Shown here: piece by piece, positions 25,819 through 33,782 of the stretch
Layout: each line of letters begins with the position of its first letter
How positions within the stretch are numbered: the first letter of the stretch is position 1
Assembly (NCBI RefSeq): GCF_021147775.1
Contig: NZ_JAGTPK010000038.1
Span: forward strand, 1 to 50,958
Reading direction: 5' to 3'
Source: Pseudomonas californiensis
GTDB taxonomy: Bacteria > Pseudomonadota > Gammaproteobacteria > Pseudomonadales > Pseudomonadaceae
Length of the DNA stretch: 50,958 nt
Notes under the pieces: model-generated
Database searches by the model: none
Seen by the model: the letters and a program-made list of their open reading frames with translations, nothing else
Told to the model about the DNA's origin: nothing
Translations under genes and position numbers: made by a program

Positions 25819-27273
25819 TCAATGCCGCCAGAATGCCGGTACGCACAGTACCAGTACGGTGATGATCTCCAGACGACCCAGCAGCATGCCGCCGGACAGA
25901 ATCCATTTCGCCGCATCCGGGAGCGTCGAAAAGTTACCCGCTGGCCCGATGATTTCACCCAGCCCCGGGCCCACTCCGGAAACCGTGCTGGCAGCGCCCG
26001 TCAATGCGGTCATCCAATCCAGCCCAAGCAACGACAGCATCAGCGCGATCAGGCAGATGGTGATGGTGAAGAAGAACGAAAAGGTCAGGATGGACCGCAC
26101 GATCTCGTCATCCAGCCGGTGCCCGTTGTACTTCTGTTTCATCACCGCGCGCGGGTGAATCAGCTGATTGAGGTTGGTCTTGAGCAGAATGTAGGCCACC
26201 TGGAAGCGGAAGATCTTCACACCACCTGCCGTCGAGCCGGAACAGCCGCCAATGAACCCCAGGTAGAAAAACAGCATCAGCGAGAAGTTGCCCCACAGGC
26301 TGTAGTCGCCGAGCGCGAAGCCTGTCGTGGTCACCACAGATGTCACGTTGAGGGCCACATGGCGCAGCGCGTCGGTCCATGGCAAATCAGTCGTGTTGGC
26401 GTACCAGACGGTCATCACCAGCCAGGTGATCAGTAGCAACCCGATCAGCCCTTGTACCTGCTCATCCTTGATCAGCGCCTTGCGGTTGCCGCGCAAGGTC
26501 GCCACATACAGGGTGAACGGCAGGCTGCCTAGGATCATCACCACGATGGCCACCCAATGCACCGCCGGCTGAGGCCATTTGGCCAGCGACAGGTCCGAGG
26601 TGGAAAACCCACCGGTCGAAATCGCTGACATCGCATGGTTGATCGCATCGAACAGGCTCATGCCCGCAGCCCAGAACGCCAGGCTGCCCAGTGCGGTAAA
26701 GCCGACGTAGGCGAGCACGATGTACTTGGCCACCATGTGCGAGCGCGGCATGACCTTTTCCGAGCGGTCGGAAGATTCGGTCTGGAACAGCCGCATGCCA
26801 CCAATACGCAGCAACGGCAGGATCGCGACCGCCATGCCGATGAAGCCGATGCCGCCCAGCCAGTGCAGCATTGAACGCCAGATCAGAATCCCCGGTGACA
26901 TGCTGTCCAGATGGCTGAGCACGGTCGATCCGGTGGCAGTGATGCCGGACATGCTTTCAAAAAACGAGTCGGTGTAGCTGATGTGTTGGGTCAGCAGGAA
27001 GGGCAGCGCGGCAAAGATGCAGACCACCACCCAACTGGACACGGTGAGCATGTACATGTCCCGGGGGCGCAGTTGAACATGCTCGGGGCGGCCGGGAGCC
27101 ACCATGGCAAGACCGGCAATAAAGGTGATGGCGCTGGACCACAGAAAAGAGCGCAGGTCTTCGACGCGGTCATAAATGACCAGCGTCACCATCGGCACGA
27201 CCATGGCGACGGCCAGCGTAATCAGGAAGATGCCGATAATGAAACCGATAATACGTAGGGTCGGCAACGACAT
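25819..27273 (-). CDS. trkH: TrkH/TrkI potassium uptake channel subunit
   Basis: A 484-residue inner-membrane protein with four selectivity-filter repeats: TATGSTVL, STGGFSTSD, TTTGFALGD and TVSGVGPGLG. A CSGSTAGGVK loop follows the third. It is the ion-conducting subunit of the Trk system, which needs the cytosolic NAD-binding TrkA (not in the window). Size and pore motifs are typical. It is divergent from the nitroreductase gene. Confidence 0.95.
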   Translation of the reverse strand: MSLPTLRIIGFIIGIFLITLAVAMVVPMVTLVIYDRVEDLRSFLWSSAITFIAGLAMVAPGRPEHVQLRPRDMYMLTVSSWVVVCIFAALPFLLTQHISYTDSFFESMSGITATGSTVLSHLDSMSPGILIWRSMLHWLGGIGFIGMAVAILPLLRIGGMRLFQTESSDRSEKVMPRSHMVAKYIVLAYVGFTALGSLAFWAAGMSLFDAINHAMSAISTGGFSTSDLSLAKWPQPAVHWVAIVVMILGSLPFTLYVATLRGNRKALIKDEQVQGLIGLLLITWLVMTVWYANTTDLPWTDALRHVALNVTSVVTTTGFALGDYSLWGNFSLMLFFYLGFIGGCSGSTAGGVKIFRFQVAYILLKTNLNQLIHPRAVMKQKYNGHRLDDEIVRSILTFSFFFTITICLIALMLSLLGLDWMTALTGAASTVSGVGPGLGEIIGPAGNFSTLPDAAKWILSGGMLLGRLEIITVLVLCVPAFWRH

Positions 27274-27446
27274 GACTGACTCGGGCTGGGCTGAAGAAAG
27301 GCGCCATTCTACCTGCGCTTGAAGGCATGTAAACCAGAGCGGACGTGGGCTGTGTCGACATTGCCTGTAAGGAATTGCCCTCTGCGCTCGTTATTGAGGT
27401 TAAACAGGCTCTAGAATGCCTGATCATATTTTTCAAGGAGACAACC

Positions 27447-28007
27447 ATGCAGGCGCTGGACGTTTTGCTCAATCGTGTTTCGGTCCCGCGACTGGTCGAC
27501 CCCGCCCCGGACGCTGCACAGCGCGAAATTCTGTTTGGCGCAGCCCTGCGCGCGCCTGATCACGGGCAGTTGCGGCCTTATCGCTTTCTGACAGTCGAAG
27601 GTTCGGCGCGTGAGCGAATGGGTGATCTGCTGGTCGAGGCGCTGGAGCAAAGCGGTGCCGAAGTGACGCCGCAGGCCTTGGAAAAGGCCCGTCTTGGGCC
27701 GCTACGTGCACCGTTGGTCGTGGTGGTCATCGCTCGGTTACAGGATCACTTCAAGGTGCCACGCAAAGAACAGCTGATTACCGCCGGATGTGCAGCCCAC
27801 GGCGTGTTGCTGGCCGCTTATGCGCTGGGCGTCGGTGCGGTCTGGCGCACTGGTGAGCTGTCCTATGCCCCGCTGGTGGCGAAGGGTATGGGGCTAGAGG
27901 CCGATGAAGAGGTGATCGGCTTTCTGTACCTGGGGACGCCATTGAACCCGCCCCGCGAAGCACCGAAAGTCGACGTGGCAGGTTTTGTCAGCGCATGGCA
28001 GGGTTGA
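27447..28007 (+). CDS. Nitroreductase family protein (YdjA-like)
   Basis: A 186-residue FMN-dependent oxidoreductase. RVSVPRLVDPAPDAAQ and ALRAPDHGQLRPYRFL near the start contact FMN in this family, and AYALGVGAVWRTGEL near 125-140 is typical of the short YdjA subgroup. Those enzymes reduce nitro compounds with NAD(P)H in vitro; the natural role is unclear. The start at 27447 has a strong AAGGAG site; the open frame extends upstream without similarity. Confidence 0.92.
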   Translation: MQALDVLLNRVSVPRLVDPAPDAAQREILFGAALRAPDHGQLRPYRFLTVEGSARERMGDLLVEALEQSGAEVTPQALEKARLGPLRAPLVVVVIARLQDHFKVPRKEQLITAGCAAHGVLLAAYALGVGAVWRTGELSYAPLVAKGMGLEADEEVIGFLYLGTPLNPPREAPKVDVAGFVSAWQG

Positions 28008-28015
28008 TGCCGTCG

Positions 28016-29365
28016 TCAGACTGATGACGGATTGACGGGCTCGAGCGGCAGATCGAGGGTGGCGATGAACCCGCCCTCGGGATGATTGCCGAGTATCAGG
28101 CTGCCGCCATGGCGTTCTGCCGCGCGCTTGGCAATCGCCAGGCCCAGGCCGTGGCCCGGTGCAGTTTGGCCGGGCGCGCGATAGAAGGGTTCGCCCAGTT
28201 GCGACAGGTGTTCTTCGGCCACGCCTGGGCCTCGGTCGCGTACGCTCAGGCGCACATGGTTATCGACCCGCACAGCCTGCAGGTCGATGTTCTGTCCTGC
28301 CGGGCTGAAGCGCAGGGCATTGCGCAGCAGGTTGTCCAGCGCGCGCTCGATCATGTCCGGCCAGCCCTGCAAGGTCAGGTCACTCGGCACCTCGACCTGA
28401 ATGCTGTGCTCGGCACCGTCCTGCTGCGTCTCGTTCTGCAGGCGATGCAGCAACGCGCTCAGGTCCACCGGCTCGGGGCCGCCAAAATCCGCATCCAGAC
28501 GCGCCAGCGCAAGAATCTCGCTGATCAATGCTTCCAGCCGGTCGCATTCGCGACCCAGCCGTGGCCACAGCTTCTCGCGCTCGGCGGTTTCCGCACGTTC
28601 GGCCAAGGCCAGGGCAATGCGTAGCCGTGCCAAGGGCGAGCGCAGTTCGTGTGACACGTCGCGCAGCAACTGACGCTGGCTGCCGATCAGGCTTTGCAAG
28701 CGTGCGCCCATGCGATTGAAATCTGTGGCGAGCACGCCGAACTCGTCGCGACGGTTGGACAGCTGCGCCAGGCTGTGCTGCTGATAACTGGTTTGCCCCA
28801 GATCATGCACGGCGCCGCGCAAGCGACTGAGCGGACGGGTGATCGACAGGGTGACGAACAGGCTGAACAACGTCAGTACGACCAGCGCGATGCCCATCGC
28901 ACTCAGCGGCCACATCAGGCTCTGACGGTGCCACTGATCGAGCTCAGGATGCGGGACACGGTAGATCAGCAAGTACGTTTCGCCGGTTTTCGAGCTGGTG
29001 TATTCAGTGGCCAGGCGCCGCCATGGCAACTTGCGGTCACCGTTTTCGTTTTCCTGCTGACGAGCTTCCAGTGCAGCGGCACGCGGCGGGAAGGTGCCAC
29101 TGACCAACGGGTCGCCGTTGTCGTTGAGCACCTGAACGTCAATGCGCTTGCGGCGCTTGATGGTCTGGAGATATTCCTGAGCCGCCTCGGCGCCCTGTTC
29201 TTCGAAGCGCTGCGTCCACTTTTCAGGGATGGTCTTGAGGACCGGATGGCGATTGAGGATCCATGCGTCCTGATTGAGCATGTGGCCAACCAGAATCGAC
29301 AGGCCTGCAACCAGAGCAATGGCCAGCCAGAAACTTGCCAGGATTCGCCAGAACAATGAACGCAC
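28016..29365 (-). CDS. CpxA-like sensor histidine kinase
   Basis: A 449-residue kinase starting with GTG (GAGG eight bases upstream). It has an N-terminal membrane segment (about 8-27), a periplasmic domain of about 130 residues, a second membrane segment (about 155-177), HAMP, a HisKA domain with the phospho-His in DVSHELRSPLARLR, and a HATPase domain with LDNLLRNALRFSP (N box), DRGPGVAEEHL and GHGLGLAIAKR. It should sense envelope stress and phosphorylate the regulator at 30071. Unlike most such pairs, a CpxP/Spy-like gene lies between regulator and kinase. Confidence 0.93.
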   Translation of the reverse strand: MRSLFWRILASFWLAIALVAGLSILVGHMLNQDAWILNRHPVLKTIPEKWTQRFEEQGAEAAQEYLQTIKRRKRIDVQVLNDNGDPLVSGTFPPRAAALEARQQENENGDRKLPWRRLATEYTSSKTGETYLLIYRVPHPELDQWHRQSLMWPLSAMGIALVVLTLFSLFVTLSITRPLSRLRGAVHDLGQTSYQQHSLAQLSNRRDEFGVLATDFNRMGARLQSLIGSQRQLLRDVSHELRSPLARLRIALALAERAETAEREKLWPRLGRECDRLEALISEILALARLDADFGGPEPVDLSALLHRLQNETQQDGAEHSIQVEVPSDLTLQGWPDMIERALDNLLRNALRFSPAGQNIDLQAVRVDNHVRLSVRDRGPGVAEEHLSQLGEPFYRAPGQTAPGHGLGLAIAKRAAERHGGSLILGNHPEGGFIATLDLPLEPVNPSSV

Positions 29366-29378
29366 GGTGTTTCCTCAG

Positions 29379-29416
29379 AAAAAAAGAAGCCCAACATGCA
29401 CAGGCATGTCGGGTTC
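29379..29416 (-). terminator. Terminator-like hairpin after the CpxP/Spy-like gene
   Basis: Reading the minus strand, an imperfect stem AGAACCCGACATGC / GCATGTTGGGCTTCT (one bulge, one mismatch) runs into a run of seven T. It lies between the CpxP/Spy-like stop (29461) and the kinase start (29365). It should end most transcripts of the chaperone gene and leave some read-through into the kinase. Confidence 0.75.
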
Positions 29417-29460
29417 TAGGGGTTATCCGGCCCGAAGGCCAGGGGGTCAAGCCGTTTCGA

Positions 29461-29934
29461 TTACTGGGCTTTTGCAGCTTTTTCGGCTTTCCAGGCTTTG
29501 AACTCAGCCCATTCTGCACGGCGCTGGTCCTGTTCCTTCTTGATTTCGTCGAACTGCTTCTGCTGATCAGGCTTGAGCAGGGCGCGAATATCGCTGTCGG
29601 TCTTGGTTCGCTTGGCGTCGATCTCGTCTCGCATGGCTTTCTGGTCTGCTGCGGGCAGCTTGTCCAGGTAGCGTTGTGAGATTTCGCGACGTTCGTGGCG
29701 CTGTTCACGCATCAAACGCTCTACCTGTTGACGCTGTTCGCGGGTCAGGTCCAGTTCGCCGAGTGGGCCTGGGCCCGGGCCGCGATGCATGCCAGGGCCT
29801 GGGCCACGGTCATCACGGTCAATATGCATGCCTGGTGCGTCTCGGTCAGGGCCGCCAGCGGGTGGTTGTGGCACAGCCATCGCGACGGTAGGCAGTGCAG
29901 CTGCAAACATCAGAGCGATCATGGTCTTGCGCAT
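29461..29934 (-). CDS. CpxP/Spy-like periplasmic stress protein
   Basis: A 157-residue protein with signal peptide (about 1-20, MRKTMIALMFAAALPTVAMA). A Gly/Pro/Asp-rich linker (PGPGMHRGPGPGPLG) is followed by a helical LTxxQ-family domain with LDLTREQRQQVERLMREQ and LLKPDQQKQFDEIKKEQ, the two signature repeats of Spy and CpxP. Such proteins bind unfolded periplasmic proteins and damp kinase signalling. ATG 29934 has AAGGAG upstream. Its place between the regulator and kinase suggests it is both a target and a feedback partner. Confidence 0.9.
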   Translation of the reverse strand: MRKTMIALMFAAALPTVAMAVPQPPAGGPDRDAPGMHIDRDDRGPGPGMHRGPGPGPLGELDLTREQRQQVERLMREQRHERREISQRYLDKLPAADQKAMRDEIDAKRTKTDSDIRALLKPDQQKQFDEIKKEQDQRRAEWAEFKAWKAEKAAKAQ

Positions 29935-30016
29935 TGTGTAACTCCTTGTCTCTAGTGCGGCTCGTTGCCGTTGAGCCCAGTTTAGGGAGAACAAGGTCAA
30001 GCGCAGTCAGCGCTTG

Positions 30017-30032
30017 GTAAAGCTTGTGTAAG
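30017..30032 (+). promoter_or_regulatory. Candidate CpxR-type box
   Basis: GTAAA and GTAAG occur as direct repeats with an 11-base period (GTAAAGCTTGTGTAAG) about 85 bases upstream of the CpxP/Spy-like start. E. coli CpxR boxes are two GTAAA repeats spaced about five bases apart, so this is a good candidate for control of the chaperone gene by the neighbouring regulator. Confidence 0.45.
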
Positions 30033-30070
30033 GGACATCGTCAGTTTGTGTCAGCTCGCAGGCGTTGATT

Positions 30071-30748
30071 TCAAAGGCTGTAGTAATAGCCACGGCTGCG
30101 CAGCGCCACGATTCGCGGGCGACCGTCCGGGTGAGGCCCGATCTTCTTGCGCAGGTTACTGACGTGCATGTCCAGGCTGCGGTCGTAAAGCGTGAGCTTG
30201 CGCCCCAGCGCCAGCTGCGCGAGTTCCTGTTTGTCCAACGGCTCGCCAGGCTGACGCAGCAGGGCGTCCAGCAGGCGGCTTTCGGAGACGGTCAAAGTCA
30301 GCTCTTTCTGATCGACGCTGACCACGCCGCGCATGGGGCTGAAGGTCAGGTCGCCCAGCTCCAGTTGCGTTGACGCCGCCACCGGATGGCTGCGGCGCAG
30401 GACGGCGCGCAGGCGCGCTGTCAGCTCACGCGGATCACAGGGCTTTGCCAGGTAGTCGTCGGCGCCCAGCTCAAGACCCAGAATGCGGTCCAGCGGTTCG
30501 CCACGTGCCGAGAGCATCACCACTGGAAGATCCGGGTGGTCGGAACGCAGTTGCTTCAGGAGCTCGAGACCGCTGCCATCTGGCAACATTACGTCCAGCA
30601 CCACGGCTGAGGGCGCCGATTCGGCAAGGGCGGCGCGTGCGCTGTTGCCATCGTGACAAGCGCGTACCTGAAAACCTTCCTGGCTCAGCCAACTGCTCAG
30701 AAGCTCGCAGAGCTCCTGGTCATCATCAATCAGTAACAGCTCGCTCAT
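30071..30748 (-). CDS. CpxR-like OmpR family response regulator
   Basis: A 225-residue regulator. The receiver domain (about 1-115) has acidic residues DDD at 8-10, the phospho-Asp in VVLDVMLPDGSG (about residue 52) and Lys in YLAKPCDPREL. The winged helix (about 130-225) has LLDALLRQPGEPLDKQEL, DMHVSNLRKKIGPHPDG and RIVALRSRGYYYSL, typical of CpxR/RstA. It lies 7 bases after the YgiM-like gene, so the two are probably one transcript. Confidence 0.95.
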   Translation of the reverse strand: MSELLLIDDDQELCELLSSWLSQEGFQVRACHDGNSARAALAESAPSAVVLDVMLPDGSGLELLKQLRSDHPDLPVVMLSARGEPLDRILGLELGADDYLAKPCDPRELTARLRAVLRRSHPVAASTQLELGDLTFSPMRGVVSVDQKELTLTVSESRLLDALLRQPGEPLDKQELAQLALGRKLTLYDRSLDMHVSNLRKKIGPHPDGRPRIVALRSRGYYYSL

Positions 30749-30755
30749 GATCCAC

Positions 30756-31166
30756 TCAATTTAGCCACTGCCGACGTTGCCTACGCCAGCCGCTGACGAA
30801 TATACCGCACAGAAGGGCAAGCATCGCGACGCCACCCCCTGCGACGAACCATTGTTGTTGCTCGGTCAGTATGCGCGGCGGCACGGCTGACAGTGCTTCT
30901 TTGAGCTGCAACTTGAGCTTTTGGTTCTCTTGACGCAAACGGCTCACAAGCGGGCTGTCGCGGTCAGTGACCTGTGCTTGCCGGGTCAACTCTTCACGCT
31001 GACGCTCGCTCTCTTTGAGTTGTGCCTGGAGGTCTGCAATCTGGCCAGCGGCAACAGCTGAATGCGATGACGGGACGACCGTTCCGGCACTTTCTGTCAC
31101 TTCGGCCCGCAACTGCGGAGCCATCGCCAGGACCACCATCAACAGACACCACCTACCTGAACGCAT
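30756..31166 (-). CDS. Shortened YgiM-like membrane-anchored coiled-coil protein
   Basis: A 136-residue protein with signal peptide or anchor (about 1-21), a helical coiled coil (about 40-93, LQAQLKESERQREELTRQ and RLRQENQKLKLQLKEAL) and a C-terminal membrane segment (WFVAGGGVAMLALLCGIFVS, 106-125) followed by a basic tail. The C-terminal half resembles the YgiM/TIGR04211 family, but the usual N-terminal SH3-like domain is missing. Function is unknown. It leads into the response regulator after 7 bases, which links it to envelope signalling by position only. Confidence 0.75.
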   Translation of the reverse strand: MRSGRWCLLMVVLAMAPQLRAEVTESAGTVVPSSHSAVAAGQIADLQAQLKESERQREELTRQAQVTDRDSPLVSRLRQENQKLKLQLKEALSAVPPRILTEQQQWFVAGGGVAMLALLCGIFVSGWRRQRRQWLN

Positions 31167-31263
31167 ATGAGTTCCCTTGTCAGAGCCGTTTTTATCGGAG
31201 CTTTGAGAAGTTTGTCGGCAGCGTGTCAGGAATGATGAGCAAAGCGCGGCATTGAAGCGGGGA

Positions 31264-31291
31264 GGATCCCGTCCTGTTGCAGACGGGGTCC
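31264..31291 (-). terminator. Hairpin downstream of yciI
   Basis: A 10-bp stem (GGATCCCGTC/GACGGGGTCC with one wobble) lies 13 bases after the yciI stop. No T-run follows, so it could be a rho-dependent stop or a 3' stabiliser. Confidence 0.5.
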
Positions 31292-31303
31292 TTGCAAGCG
31301 TTT

Positions 31304-31612
31304 TCAGGCCGGTACGGGCAGAACCTGTTTGAACGGCTTGACAACTACATCGGCATAAACGCCTGCTTCGACGAACGGATCCGCCTTGGCCCAGGCTTGT
31401 GCAGCACTCAGCGACTCGAACTCGGCGACGATCAGGCTGCCGCTGAAGCCGGCAGGCCCAGGGTCATTACTGTCTACCGCAGGGTGTGGGCCTGCGAGTA
31501 CCAGACGGCCCTCACCTTGAAGCGCGGTAATGCGCTCAAGGTGAGCAGGACGCACGCTAAGGCGTTTTTCCAACGAATTTTCGACGTCAGTGGCAATGAT
31601 TGCGTAGAGCAT
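31304..31612 (-). CDS. yciI: YciI family protein
   Basis: A 102-residue protein of the YciI fold: MLYAIIATDVENSLEKRLSV, RPAHLERITAL, a His and Asp typical of the family (HPAVDSND) and AKADPFVEAGVYADVVVKPF. Structures of the family suggest a small enzyme with a His-Asp centre, yet the reaction is unknown. It starts one base after the yciB stop and is surely co-translated with it, as in many gamma-proteobacteria. Confidence 0.92.
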   Translation of the reverse strand: MLYAIIATDVENSLEKRLSVRPAHLERITALQGEGRLVLAGPHPAVDSNDPGPAGFSGSLIVAEFESLSAAQAWAKADPFVEAGVYADVVVKPFKQVLPVPA

Positions 31613-31613
31613 G

Positions 31614-32210
31614 TCAGTCCTCGGATTTTGTCGTGGGGGCGGCGGGGTCGTTCATGTGGCGGGCCAGGTAGATCCCTTGGCCGACCAGGAAAATCAGGGT
31701 CATGCCCAGGCTGCCAAAGACTTTGAAGTCGACCCAGAATTCCTGATAGGTAAAAGCCACATAGAGATTGGCTGCACCGCAGAACAGGAAGAAGATGATC
31801 CAGGCGACGTTCAGCTTGCTCCAGATGGCGGCTGGCAGCGTCAGGGCGTGGCCCATGATGCGCTGGATCAGTGGACGATCACCAATGAAGTGGCTGCCGG
31901 CAAAGGCCAGCGCAAACAGCCAGTTGACCACCGGTGCTTTCCACTTGAGGAAGGTTTCGCTATGGAACGCCAACGTCAGGCTGCCAAACACCAGGCAGGC
32001 GACCAGCGTCAGCCACTGGCTTTTCTCCAGCTTGCGTTGCTTGACGTACAGAATGCCGTAGACCACCACCGAGCTGATGATCAGCATGGCCGTTGCGCTG
32101 AAGATTCCGCCTACCATATAGCTATGGCCCAGGATATCCACAGCGCGGGGTTCGGTTTTGTAGACGATGAAAAACAGGAGCAGCGGGATGAAGTCGATGA
32201 ATTGTTTCAC
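31614..32210 (-). CDS. yciB: Inner membrane protein YciB (septation protein A family)
   Basis: A 198-residue protein with about five membrane segments. Conserved parts are QFIDFIPLLLFFIVYK at the start, FHSETFLKWKAPVVNWLFAL and FIGDRPLIQRIMG. YciB/IspA affects septation and envelope integrity in enteric bacteria and Shigella. The start is GTG at 32210, chosen because homologues begin MKQFIDF; the upstream frame has no support. It is divergent from the rnm gene with 65 bases between. Confidence 0.93.
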   Translation of the reverse strand: MKQFIDFIPLLLFFIVYKTEPRAVDILGHSYMVGGIFSATAMLIISSVVVYGILYVKQRKLEKSQWLTLVACLVFGSLTLAFHSETFLKWKAPVVNWLFALAFAGSHFIGDRPLIQRIMGHALTLPAAIWSKLNVAWIIFFLFCGAANLYVAFTYQEFWVDFKVFGSLGMTLIFLVGQGIYLARHMNDPAAPTTKSED

Positions 32211-32275
32211 AATGGCAGCCAGAAGCAGGATGTGGCGGCATAATAACAAACATCAATGACCGCGAAAGCACCACT

Positions 32276-33139
32276 ATGAATGTTGACTTGCATTGCCACA
32301 GCACCGCTTCTGACGGAGCTCTCTCGCCTTCGGCACTGGTCGCCCGTGCCCACGAGAACGGCGTGCGAGTGCTGTCGCTCACCGATCACGACACCCTTGA
32401 AGGGCTCGACGAGGCGCGCACAGCGGCGCATTCGCTGGGCATGCAACTGGTCAATGGTGTCGAGATGTCCTGTACCTGGGGTGGCGCGACCATCCATATT
32501 CTGGGCTACGGATTCGACACACAGGCGCCAGCACTGACCGAAGCCATCGCGCGTTTGCATGAAGGGCGCTGGTTGCGGGCTGAAGAAATCAGTCGCAAGT
32601 TGGCGATCAAAGGTATGCCTGGCGCGCTGGACGGTGCCCGAGCCATTCAGCAGGAACTCGGCGACAGCGGCAACGCCCCCGCGCGTCCTCACTTTGCTGA
32701 CTTTCTGGTGCGCGCCGGTTTCGTCAAGGACCGTGCCGAGGCGTTTCGCAAATGGTTGGGTGCCGGCAAGCTGGGCGATGTGAAGCAGCATTGGCCCACG
32801 CTTGAAGACACTGTCGCAACATTGCGCGCTTCAGACGCATGGGTCAGCCTGGCTCATCCTTCGCATTATGACTTTACCCGCAGTAAACGGCGTAAACTGG
32901 TCGCCGATTTCCTCCAGGCAGGGGGACACGCCATCGAGGTGGTCAACGGCATGCAGCCCGCCGATCAGGTCGGGACGCTGTCCATTCTGGCGCGTGAATT
33001 CGGTTTGCTGGTCTCTGCCGGAAGCGATTTTCATGGTCCTGGCGCCTGGGGCGAGATAGGCGTTTATCGCCCCGTGCCTGAGGATTTGCCACTTTTGTGG
33101 TCCAGATTCAAACATGAACAGTCTACTGCCGCCGTCTGA
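32276..33139 (+). CDS. rnm: PHP-domain 5'-3' exoribonuclease RNase AM (YciV)
   Basis: A 287-residue PHP phosphoesterase: DLHCHSTASDG (His6, His8, Asp13), LTDHDTLEG, GVEMSCTWGG, VSLAHPSHYDFT and GSDFHGPG give the metal ligands. E. coli RNase AM trims the 5' ends of 23S, 16S and 5S rRNA and degrades short oligonucleotides. It opens the run rnm-yciO-scpA-scpB. Confidence 0.9.
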   Translation: MNVDLHCHSTASDGALSPSALVARAHENGVRVLSLTDHDTLEGLDEARTAAHSLGMQLVNGVEMSCTWGGATIHILGYGFDTQAPALTEAIARLHEGRWLRAEEISRKLAIKGMPGALDGARAIQQELGDSGNAPARPHFADFLVRAGFVKDRAEAFRKWLGAGKLGDVKQHWPTLEDTVATLRASDAWVSLAHPSHYDFTRSKRRKLVADFLQAGGHAIEVVNGMQPADQVGTLSILAREFGLLVSAGSDFHGPGAWGEIGVYRPVPEDLPLLWSRFKHEQSTAAV

Positions 33140-33152
33140 ACAGGAAGTTACC

Positions 33153-33782
33153 GTGAGTCAATTTTTCCAGGTCCACCCGGAGAACCCACAGCCGCGTCTG
33201 ATCAAGCAGGCCGCAGAAATCATCAAGGCCGGCGGGCTGGTGGTGTACCCGACAGATTCGTCCTATGCACTGGGCTGCCAGATTGGCGACAAGAGCGCCA
33301 TCGAGCGTATTCGCCGCCTGCGCCAGCTGGACGATAAACACAATTTCACCCTGATGTGCTGCGACCTGTCGCAACTGGGGCTGTTTGCCAAGGTCGACAC
33401 GGGAGCGTTTCGTGCGCTCAAGGCGCATACGCCCGGGCCGTACACCTTTATTCTCAACGCCACTCGCGAAGTGCCGCGCCTGATCCTGCACCCCAAGCGC
33501 CGTACCATTGGTCTGCGCGTGCCGAGCCATCCGATCGCTCAGGCTTTGCTCGAACAACTGGGCGAGCCGCTGATGAGCGTCAGCCTGATCATGCCGGGCG
33601 ACGCCGAGCCGCTGGTCGATCCCTATGAAATGCGCCAGATTCTGGAGCATCAGGTGGACCTCATCATCGATGGCGGCATGGGCGGCACAGAGGCGTCCAC
33701 CGTGATCAATCTGGCCGAGGGCGAGCCTCAGATCATTCGGGTCGGCTGTGGCGACCCCACGCCGTTCGGTGAGCAAGCGTAA
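33153..33782 (+). CDS. yciO: YciO, Sua5/TsaC-like protein
   Basis: A 209-residue protein starting with GTG (AGGAAG upstream). It has the Sua5-YciO-YrdC fold: KAGGLVVYPTDSSYALGCQI, RLRQLDDKHNFTLMC, TPGPYTFILNATREVP and RTIGLRVPSHPIAQALL. TsaC/Sua5 make threonylcarbamoyl-AMP for tRNA t6A; YciO is a related paralogue whose exact role is less clear. Its TAA stop shares an A with the scpA ATG. Confidence 0.93.
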   Translation: MSQFFQVHPENPQPRLIKQAAEIIKAGGLVVYPTDSSYALGCQIGDKSAIERIRRLRQLDDKHNFTLMCCDLSQLGLFAKVDTGAFRALKAHTPGPYTFILNATREVPRLILHPKRRTIGLRVPSHPIAQALLEQLGEPLMSVSLIMPGDAEPLVDPYEMRQILEHQVDLIIDGGMGGTEASTVINLAEGEPQIIRVGCGDPTPFGEQA

